DNA of 49,712 nucleotides from UBA9865 sp035647835 (GTDB lineage Bacteria > Bacillota > Dethiobacteria > Dethiobacterales > Dethiobacteraceae), in NCBI GenBank assembly GCA_035647835.1, contig DASRMS010000033.1:1-49712 (forward strand), read 5' to 3'. Below, one piece after another: positions 1 to 5,208 of this stretch. Positions within the stretch are counted from its first letter, which is position 1. Every line of letters starts with the position of its first letter. The position numbers were made by a program, and so were the translations under genes. Below the pieces are notes generated by a model. The model ran no database searches, was not told the origin of the DNA, and saw nothing but the letters and a program-made list of their open reading frames with translations.

Positions 1-132
1 GTTAAAAGATGCACACCCCCAGAGGTCTAATCGTTTAAAATAAGCACTTGGCAGCCACAAGTTCGTGTCAAGTATCCTCCGAAAACGGCTACTCTAAAAC
101 ACCAACTATTGCTACAAGGCAAAAAGCACAAA

Positions 133-166
133 GCCCGAAAGCGGCGTAAATCAAGCACTTTCGGGC
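133..166 (-). terminator. ssrA intrinsic terminator
   Basis: A 9-bp stem (GCCCGAAAG / CTTTCGGGC) with a 16-nt loop lies about 55 bases past the 3' CCA of the tmRNA. On the minus strand it is followed by a T-rich run (TTTGTGCTTTTTG). Bases 1-132 beyond it show no gene or structure I can support. Confidence 0.6.
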
Positions 167-221
167 AAACAAAAAACCACCTGCTGACAAAATTCCTTTT
201 ATCAATAGATGGTATTTGATT

Positions 222-577
222 TGGTGGAGGCGAGGGGAGTCGAACCCCTGTCCGAAAGCAGACCAGCAAGAGTTTCTTCGAGCGTAGTCCCAACTTTAGT
301 TTTACACAAAAAGGCTCCTTGAGACGGGATCCTGATGTGCTAGCACTGTTGTTATTCCCTTCCTCTTTGGCAGTACGGACCGTGAGGTTGGTAGCCTGAT
401 TAGTCGGCGCCCGGATTTACCCCTACAGGCTCGCGGTAAGCGGACGAGCTACTTTAATTAAGCAGCTAAAGCGTAATTATCGTTGGCAATTAAGCCTTTT
501 CCACGTTGTTGACCGGGTCATGGGCCCGGACTCGCTACTCTCACCCATCCAACCCCCGTCGAATCCAAAACGCCCCC
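222..577 (-). ncRNA. ssrA: tmRNA (transfer-messenger RNA)
   Basis: This is the tmRNA that, with SmpB, rescues stalled ribosomes and tags the unfinished protein for degradation. The 5' end (GGGGGCG, 577-571) pairs with the 3' end (CGCCTCC then A and CCA, 232-222) to form the tRNA-like acceptor stem, and the 3' CCA is encoded. The 3' part carries the usual GTTCGACTCCCC T-arm sequence. The tag frame reads GCC AAC GAT AAT TAC GCT TTA GCT GCT TAA at 487-458, giving ANDNYALAA, one residue shorter than the E. coli ANDENYALAA. It sits 7 bp downstream of smpB and probably shares its transcript. Confidence 0.96.
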
Positions 578-584
578 AAGTTGA

Positions 585-1040
585 TTATTGATTACTTTCC
601 TTAAAGGCTCTTTCTACTTCACGTTTGGCTTCCTTTTCTTTGAGGGAAGCACGCTTATCGTAGAGTTTTTTACCGCGGGCTAAGGCGATCTCAATTTTAA
701 TATATCCTTTATTAGAATAGACTTTAGTGGGTATTAATGTGTATCCTTTTTCCCGGGTGAGACCGATTAAGCGGTTAATCTCCCGGCGGTGCATGAGGAG
801 TTTACGTTTACGCAGTGGTTCATGGTTAAAGCGGTTACCCTGCTCATAGGGGCTGATGTGCATATTATGCACCCAAACCTCATTGCTGTCAATGCGGGCA
901 TAACTATCTTTGAGGTTAATGCGGCCGGCACGGATAGATTTTACTTCAGTTCCTGTCAGCACCATACCTGCTTCATAAGTCTCCTCAAGATGATAGTCAT
1001 GAAGAGCTTTTCTGTTTTTGGCAAAAACCTTATCTCCCAT
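585..1040 (-). CDS. smpB: SsrA-binding protein SmpB
   Basis: SmpB binds the tRNA-like part of tmRNA and brings it to stalled ribosomes. The 151-residue product has the family's length and features: early FAKNRKALHDYHLEETYEAG, then GTEVKSIRAGRINLKDSYARI, and a basic C-terminal tail (KKLYDKRASLKEKEAKREVERA). I chose the ATG at 1040 because GAGGG lies 7 bases upstream and the product starts MGDKVFAKN as usual. An in-frame ATG at 1064 and a GTG at 1118 would add 8 or 26 residues unlike the family, and the GTG has only a 2-base gap after AAGGAG. The gene has its own sigma-A promoter at 1144-1172 and is followed at once by ssrA, the normal arrangement. Confidence 0.96.
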   Translation of the reverse strand: MGDKVFAKNRKALHDYHLEETYEAGMVLTGTEVKSIRAGRINLKDSYARIDSNEVWVHNMHISPYEQGNRFNHEPLRKRKLLMHRREINRLIGLTREKGYTLIPTKVYSNKGYIKIEIALARGKKLYDKRASLKEKEAKREVERAFKESNQ

Positions 1041-1088
1041 AAACCAACCCTCATTCAATGGCATCGTATAATGCCGCCGTCTAAAGAA

Positions 1089-1112
1089 CCCTATTTGTCT
1101 AGACAAATAGGG
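1089..1112. repeat. Perfect 24-bp palindrome in the smpB leader
   Basis: CCCTATTTGTCT is followed directly by its exact reverse complement AGACAAATAGGG, with no spacer. It lies between the smpB promoter (1144-1172) and the chosen smpB ATG (1040), so it is transcribed in the 5' leader. No T-run follows on either strand, so it is not a normal terminator. It could be an operator for a dimeric regulator, an RNA hairpin, or a trace of insertion at this edge of the accessory block. Confidence 0.7.
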
Positions 1113-1143
1113 CGCCACTTCTCCTTATTACACCAACAACAGT

Positions 1144-1172
1144 ATTATAACATGTGTCGGATTTTTCGTCAA
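1144..1172 (-). promoter_or_regulatory. Sigma-A promoter of smpB-ssrA
   Basis: On the minus strand TTGACG (1172-1167) is followed after exactly 17 bases by TATAAT (1149-1144). This nearly matches the housekeeping consensus and separates smpB-ssrA transcription from the accessory block upstream. Confidence 0.85.
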
Positions 1173-1180
1173 CATCAGAA

Positions 1181-1200
1181 CACCGGCCTTGCGGCCGGTG
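1181..1200 (-). terminator. Hairpin after the selenoprotein gene
   Basis: CACCGGCC / GGCCGGTG forms an 8-bp GC-rich stem with a 4-nt loop, 17 bases past the stop codon. The sequence after it on the minus strand (TTCTGATGTT) is only modestly T-rich, so termination may be incomplete. Confidence 0.5.
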
Positions 1201-1217
1201 CTTTGATAGAGGGGTTT

Positions 1218-2018
1218 TTAGAAATCGTGTATCTCGTCTTTTTCACCATGACAGGTTACACAGTTATCTTTACCTTGAATATCTTTGCCGTGACAGCTTA
1301 CGCAATCATCAGTACCTTGTGTTTTGTGGACAGCTACAAATTGATTGCTAAAATGAGCATTCAGCATTTCAACTGTAAACTTAGCTACGTCAGCACTGAC
1401 ACCGCCACAACGTTCAATTTTATGGTCGGAAGTAACTTCGAGATCATTTTCACTTAAGAAGGTAGTTACTGAAACGTGACATAGAGTGGAGTTAGCTACA
1501 GTTGGTTTAAATTCTAAATCCGAAGGTTTGTAATAAGGGAAGGTTGCATTTTGATACCAAGCCATTAGTTCATTTACTATGGGGCCCTGCTCCTCTAGCG
1601 GAACAAAAAGTCCAATGAAGCCGATAGCACTGATTAAGGTGCCGCAAGTGGTTCCCCAGCTCATGATTCCGCCCTTGGCATTATTATACATTTGTGGCGG
1701 GATGTAACTATAGGGAGCACCGTGTTCTTCTGCCATTAAGCCGAAAAGACCTTCGGCGACAGCTTGGCCTCAGCCAGCACCTGACTTGTATGAGTTGTAG
1801 GCAATTTCTTCGGCTTTGGCTGAATCCAATTGATGGTACGCTAGGGGCCAGGTAACATCAACAGGCTGGCCATTTGGCTCACCTGTTGTTTCTTCTGTAG
1901 GCTTACTACAGCCGGTTAAGAAACCACCCAACCCAGCAGATAAAGCTGTTACAGCTAATGTTGCTCCAGCACCTTTAATAAATTTACGTCTGGTTAGTTC
2001 TTTTTCTTTTACTGCCAT
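1218..2018 (-). CDS. Tat-type diheme selenoprotein, C_GCAxxG_C_C / split-Soret cytochrome type
   Basis: Seen: a 266-codon frame interrupted only by TGA at 1772-1770 (residue 83). It opens with a twin-arginine signal (RRKFIKGAGATLAV, about residues 10-23) and a lipobox-like LTGC near residue 37. The core reads SGAG-U-GQAVAEGLFG, then GGIMSWGTTCGT with Cys near 125, and the C-terminus has two CxxCH heme sites (CVSCH near 239, CVTCH near 253). Family knowledge: C_GCAxxG_C_C redox proteins carry Cys in a G..C.QAV context, exactly where TGA falls here, and split-Soret cytochromes join this domain to c-type hemes. A SECIS-like hairpin follows the TGA. Start: ATG at 2018 with GGAGG 8 bases upstream. 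Inference: an exported, possibly lipid-anchored, electron-transfer selenoprotein of unknown substrate. A nonsense mutation is the alternative but is unlikely, given intact coding and motifs on both sides. Confidence 0.88.
1740..1772 (-). promoter_or_regulatory. In-frame TGA (Sec codon) with bacterial SECIS-like hairpin
   Basis: TGA (1772-1770) is followed after 12 bases by GCCGAA...TTCGGC (1757-1740), a perfect 6-bp stem. The apical region reads AGGUCU, the same loop as in the E. coli fdhF SECIS, whose G and U contact SelB. The hairpin lies within the coding frame, as bacterial SECIS elements do. selA, selB, selC and selD are not in the window. Confidence 0.82.
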
Positions 2019-2095
2019 TTTTAATACCTCCGCCTTTATTTACTAGCAGCTTAAAGCTGTTCTAGTCTTATTCTAAAAACTTTAGTTTGTTAATT

Positions 2096-2269
2096 TTAGG
2101 CCTCACTGCTGCCATCTTTAATTGAGTCACTGATTTCCTTTGTAGCATTTTTAAACTCGCGGATACCTTTCCCCAGTGATTTACCCACTTCTGGTAGTTT
2201 GCTTGGTCCAAAAATTAAGAGCACCGCTACTAAAATAAGTAGTAATTCACCCAAGCCGATTTTTGACAT
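2096..2269 (-). CDS. tatA: Twin-arginine translocase subunit TatA
   Basis: A 57-residue protein: MSKIGLGELLLILVAVLLIF (N-terminal membrane helix), then the hinge and amphipathic helix FGPSKLPEVGKSLGKGIREF, and a short acidic tail. These are the defining features of TatA/TatE, which forms the pore for folded proteins with RR signals. Start: ATG at 2269 with AGGAGGGG about 6 bases upstream. It lies 77 bp upstream of the Tat-type selenoprotein, so the two probably share a transcript and act together. No tatC is in the window, so the receptor must be encoded elsewhere. Confidence 0.93.
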   Translation of the reverse strand: MSKIGLGELLLILVAVLLIFGPSKLPEVGKSLGKGIREFKNATKEISDSIKDGSSEA

Positions 2270-2345
2270 GCTACTCCCCTCCTAGTCAAAAGCTTGTGAA
2301 TCTATTACCTTACTTTGTAGTTCAACCTTGATTTGGGCATTCCTT

Positions 2346-2385
2346 CTCGACAAAACTTGGACAAAATGGACGTAATTTCGACAAA
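2346..2385 (-). promoter_or_regulatory. Three phased Spo0A-box-like repeats upstream of tatA
   Basis: On the minus strand TTTGTCGAA (2385-2377), TTTGTCCAA (2365-2357) and TTTGTCGAG (2354-2346) share one orientation. The starts are 20 and 11 bp apart, about two turns and one turn of DNA. The first matches the known Spo0A box exactly and the others differ by one base. They lie about 75-115 bp upstream of the tatA start. I see no convincing -10/-35 pair here, so regulator and direction of effect are inferred. Confidence 0.4.
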
Positions 2386-2389
2386 AAGA

Positions 2390-2416
2390 AAGAAGCCTTG
2401 TAATATAAGGCTTCTT
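2390..2416 (-). terminator. yeeE terminator
   Basis: A 10-bp stem (AAGAAGCCTT / AAGGCTTCTT) with a 7-nt loop lies about 65 bases past the yeeE stop. The minus strand then reads TCTTTTTGTC. It separates yeeE from the tatA-selenoprotein unit. Confidence 0.75.
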
Positions 2417-2481
2417 AGGCAACTTGCAGATTTTTGCCATAATGAATGCAAAACGCTATAGACATAAGCTATAGCAGTAAG

Positions 2482-3531
2482 TTAGGTTATTAGATATCGT
2501 AATAGTGCTTTGCTGCCGCCATAGGCACCGATAAAAACAGCTAAAGCAAAAACCCAGCCATGCAAAGACAGTGAAGCAATACCGGTGAGCAAAGCACCAA
2601 TATTACAACCTAAGGCCAGTCGGGAACCATACCCCATCATTATGCCGCCCACTAGTGCTGAGTAATAGTATTTATTAGTACGGGGCTTGCGCAGACGAAA
2701 TTCATGGTGACGTACGCTAGCAACAAATGAGCCAAGCACCATCGCTAGTGCCAAATAAATTATCGGATGCTTTAGCAGAATAGCGGTAGTATTTTCCCTA
2801 AACAGCTGATGTTGAAAATACTGCCAGCTGCTGACGGGAAGCCCCAGCCAAGCAGCTAAACCTCCCGCTAAATGTGTTAGACCACTACTAATACCCCATG
2901 ATCTATGCCAGAGAGCAAATAACATGGTATTGGCCAAAGCTAGATAAACTGCTCCTTTGCCATATGGCCAGATTTTACCCTGCTGTTTAAAAATTGACCA
3001 GAGATCCTTTGCTCCCCCATATTTAGCAGCAGTAAAATAGAGCAAGCTAATAATTGACAACTGCAGCACCTGGGCGGCTTGCCAGCCGACCACATCGGGT
3101 AAAAAGATTGTGGGTGTAGAAGCAATTATTGTGGGCAGCCACCAATTCAAATGCCAGGCGCCTAAAAGTGAGCCTAGCAACAAACCAAACAAGGTCCCTA
3201 TCTGCATCAAGTTTCCTTCACCAATACGCGTGAGGCAGCCAGATAAGCAGCTGCCGGCGATCACCATGCCAAAACCGAAAAACAGTCCACCCACTAGGGT
3301 GTGAACGCCAACCGGATAGACGCGTCCTGCTGTACCTAAACTACCAGCCGTAAAAAAGTGTACCAACGCAAAGCTAAGCGTGTTAATAAACAGTGCCACT
3401 AAAACAGCCCGTGTTTGTGCCGTGTTGCGAATTAAAAAGATATCACGAAAGCAAGCAGCAAAGCAAAAACGAGATCGTTGAATAATATAGCCAAAGATCA
3501 GTCCAAAAATAATGGGATAGAGCATTTGCAT
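2482..3531 (-). CDS. YeeE/YedE family sulfur or selenium transporter
   Basis: A membrane protein of about 349 residues with roughly nine hydrophobic segments. It has the duplicated family layout: an N-terminal half with QRSRFCFAACFRD and AGSCLSGCLTRIGEGN, and a C-terminal half with GYGSRLALGCNIGALLTGI and SLHGWVFALAVF. The conserved Cys residues are those by which YeeE proteins relay thiosulfate, and related YedE proteins are linked to selenium metabolism. The C-terminal half resembles E. coli YedE. The neighbours TusA, LysR and a selenoprotein favour sulfur or selenium import, but the substrate is not fixed by sequence. Start uncertain: the ATG at 3531 is 14 bases from AAGGAG, while a GTG at 3546 overlaps that site. 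Confidence 0.88.
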   Translation of the reverse strand: MQMLYPIIFGLIFGYIIQRSRFCFAACFRDIFLIRNTAQTRAVLVALFINTLSFALVHFFTAGSLGTAGRVYPVGVHTLVGGLFFGFGMVIAGSCLSGCLTRIGEGNLMQIGTLFGLLLGSLLGAWHLNWWLPTIIASTPTIFLPDVVGWQAAQVLQLSIISLLYFTAAKYGGAKDLWSIFKQQGKIWPYGKGAVYLALANTMLFALWHRSWGISSGLTHLAGGLAAWLGLPVSSWQYFQHQLFRENTTAILLKHPIIYLALAMVLGSFVASVRHHEFRLRKPRTNKYYYSALVGGIMMGYGSRLALGCNIGALLTGIASLSLHGWVFALAVFIGAYGGSKALLRYLIT

Positions 3532-3671
3532 TCTTTGGTTAAACACTCCTTTTATGGCAGCACATATTTATTTCTTAACATAAAGAAAAGGACAAGGGAA
3601 AGACAATAAATGAAAATAAGAAGGGAATTTTAAGTTAAACGTGAAATATAAGAGTAGGAAAGATCAGGTTT

Positions 3672-3696
3672 TTCCTTAGCACTTGTAAGGAAGTGC
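3672..3696. promoter_or_regulatory. Operator-like dyad between lysR and yeeE
   Basis: TTCCTTA-N7-TAAGGAA (3672-3692) is a perfect dyad containing the T-N11-A pattern of LysR-family binding sites. An overlapping repeat GCACTT-N6-AAGTGC spans 3679-3696. It lies about 55 bp before the LysR ATG and about 140 bp before yeeE, in the only divergent intergenic region of the window, the usual site for LysR autoregulation and control of a divergent target. Confidence 0.6.
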
Positions 3697-3748
3697 CAGG
3701 TATAAAATAGGCAATTTCTCCGCAATCAACTTTTTGGGAGCTGATCTG

Positions 3749-4672
3749 ATGGAGCTTGATAATTTAAAGGCCTTTTGCATCGCAGTAGAATCCGGTAGTA
3801 TCTCCAAGGCAGCTAAAAAGTTATATATCTCACAACCTTCGTTAAGTGTCAAAATTCAAGAACTAGAACGTTATTACGAAGCTATCTTGCTGAACCGCAC
3901 AAATAAGGGCATTCATCCCACGGATGCTGGATTAATTGTCTATGAGCATGCACAAAAAATGCTTTCCCTTAGTGATAGTATTGAGCGCAGTTTGGAGCAG
4001 AACCAACAGGACGTACAACAATTAGTTGTCGGCACCTCAAGTACAATTGGTAACTTTGCTTTGCCTTGTACGGTCTATAATTTTAATGAGAAATATCCTC
4101 ATTATAAGGTCTCTCTAATTATTAGCAACACGGAAAAAGTGCTGGAGAATTTAGCAACACATAAAGTTGACCTAGGTCTGATCGAGGGACCGCTTACTAA
4201 AGAATTAAAACACACTTTAACGCAAGAGGGTATTAAAACAAAACATGTGATCAGCAATCCTTTGATTCTTGTGGTGCCAAACGACGAAAACTGGCAGAAC
4301 ATCAACAGTATTCATCGTGACCAGATTTCACAACTGCCCTTAATTATGCGTGAAGAAGGCTCTGGCATTCATTCTACACTCAAGCTGGGTTTAGCTAAAT
4401 TAAATCTAGCATTCGATGACTTAAATGTAGTGATGCAGTTAAATTCTACAAATGCTATCATTTCTGCTGTAGCCTCAGGCAAGGGGGTCAGCTTTTTACC
4501 ACAAGTTGCTTTGCGCAAAGAACTGCATTATAAAATCTGCAAGGAAGTCAAAGTGCAGGATGTTGTTTTTCGCCACAGTTTTACAACACTCTACTATCCT
4601 AACGACAATCAGCACAGTTTACAGACTGCCTTTTTAGGTTTTTTACATTCTAGTGAACGCGGCTTTTGCTAA
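3749..4672 (+). CDS. LysR-family transcriptional regulator
   Basis: The only plus-strand gene I support. The 307-residue product begins with a LysR winged helix (LDNLKAFCIAVESGSISKAAKKLYISQPSLSVKIQELE, residues 3-41). Its two-lobed effector domain runs from about residue 85 (LVVGTSSTIGNFALP) to the end and resembles CysB/CysL-type sensors of sulfur compounds. I chose the ATG at 3749 because GGGAG lies 8 bases upstream. It is divergent from yeeE, and its stop overlaps the tusA stop by about 4 bp tail to tail. Likely role: sensing a sulfur or selenium metabolite and controlling yeeE and perhaps tusA. The effector is not known. Confidence 0.9.
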   Translation: MELDNLKAFCIAVESGSISKAAKKLYISQPSLSVKIQELERYYEAILLNRTNKGIHPTDAGLIVYEHAQKMLSLSDSIERSLEQNQQDVQQLVVGTSSTIGNFALPCTVYNFNEKYPHYKVSLIISNTEKVLENLATHKVDLGLIEGPLTKELKHTLTQEGIKTKHVISNPLILVVPNDENWQNINSIHRDQISQLPLIMREEGSGIHSTLKLGLAKLNLAFDDLNVVMQLNSTNAIISAVASGKGVSFLPQVALRKELHYKICKEVKVQDVVFRHSFTTLYYPNDNQHSLQTAFLGFLHSSERGFC

Positions 4673-4896
4673 TCTTTTTTAAGAATGGTGATCTCCCAGA
4701 TACCCTCGCCCACTTGCGTTAAGCTGCAAGGGTATTTGTACTTTGATTCAAAATGACCGACAACACTAGCTGAAGAGCAGGTATGGTCAGTCGTAATAAT
4801 TACCCTGTCACCCGGTTTAATTTGGGTCAATTTTACTTCTGCCCGAATGATGGGAATGGGACAGAATTCCCCGATTGCATCAATGTTGTGATCCAT
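4669..4896 (-). CDS. TusA-like sulfur-carrier protein
   Basis: A 75-residue protein with the TusA/SirA fold signature: IDAIGEFCPIPIIRAEVKL, where the Cys of CPxP (about residue 12) carries persulfide or selenide, followed by IKPGDRVIITTDHTCSSASVVGHFESK. TusA proteins often sit next to YeeE transporters and accept sulfur from them; related YedF proteins accompany YedE in selenium metabolism. A second Cys near residue 40 is extra and could also be redox-active. Start: ATG at 4896; a TTG three codons upstream directly abuts the GGTAGG site, so I prefer the ATG. Confidence 0.88.
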   Translation of the reverse strand: MDHNIDAIGEFCPIPIIRAEVKLTQIKPGDRVIITTDHTCSSASVVGHFESKYKYPCSLTQVGEGIWEITILKKD

Positions 4897-5006
4897 CTCG
4901 TTCAACCTACCTTAAACTTTTCTATTTTACTGTTCTTTTTTAATTCTCGGCTGGGCTCTGTAATCCCTGCTCCAGAGGGTGAGCTCAATGTGGAAGATAT
5001 TTAACC

Positions 5007-5054
5007 AAAAAATAGCCAAGAACCAGCTTCTGTACTGGTTCTTGGCTATTTTTT
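5007..5054. terminator. Bidirectional terminator-like hairpin
   Basis: A perfect 20-bp stem with an 8-nt loop is bounded by A6 and T6 tracts, so it works on both strands. The minus-strand reading lies after rnr and the direct repeats, before tusA. It insulates the accessory block from the rnr transcript. Confidence 0.85.
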
Positions 5055-5110
5055 CTACTATTTTACTGAAAATATGCCTAGATAGTTTACCTGGTGGGGA
5101 CTTAGCAAGC

Positions 5111-5208
5111 GTGTCAAAGAACCGTCCCCTGTCATGCGGGGGCTAAGGTGAGGCAGCACTATATGATGTTGCAGCGCAAAACCGTCCCCTGTCATGCGGG
5201 GGCTAAGG
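5111..5208. repeat. 60-bp-offset direct repeat at the rnr 3' end
   Basis: ACCGTCCCCTGTCATGCGGG plus eight more bases occurs at 5121-5148 and again, identically, at 5181-5208, exactly 60 bp apart. The second copy contains the last codons and stop of rnr (LAPA-stop, 5194-5192). The first copy is preceded by GTGTCAAAGA. From memory, GACAGGGGACGGTTC-type sequences recur near REP-associated tyrosine transposases in Firmicutes, so this may be a non-autonomous palindromic element or its scar. Each copy can fold as CCCC...GGGG. Confidence 0.75.

Noticed and set aside
27..293. Plus-strand open frame near the left end
   Set aside because: It runs through the ssrA terminator and the tmRNA 3' end and shows no protein-like pattern.
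1041..1118. Longer smpB starting at GTG 1118
   Set aside because: AAGGAG is only 2 bases from the GTG, the extra 26 residues do not fit SmpB, and the stretch is the palindrome-bearing leader.
789..1457. Long plus-strand open frame opposite smpB and the selenoprotein
   Set aside because: It is antisense to two well-supported genes and to the smpB promoter, with no ribosome site or family features.
1218..2018. Pseudogene: two gene fragments split by a nonsense TGA
   Set aside because: Frame, codon use and motifs are intact on both sides, TGA stands at the family's redox Cys position, and a SECIS-like hairpin follows.
5111..5208. CRISPR array
   Set aside because: Only two repeat copies, one inside rnr coding sequence, with no cas genes.
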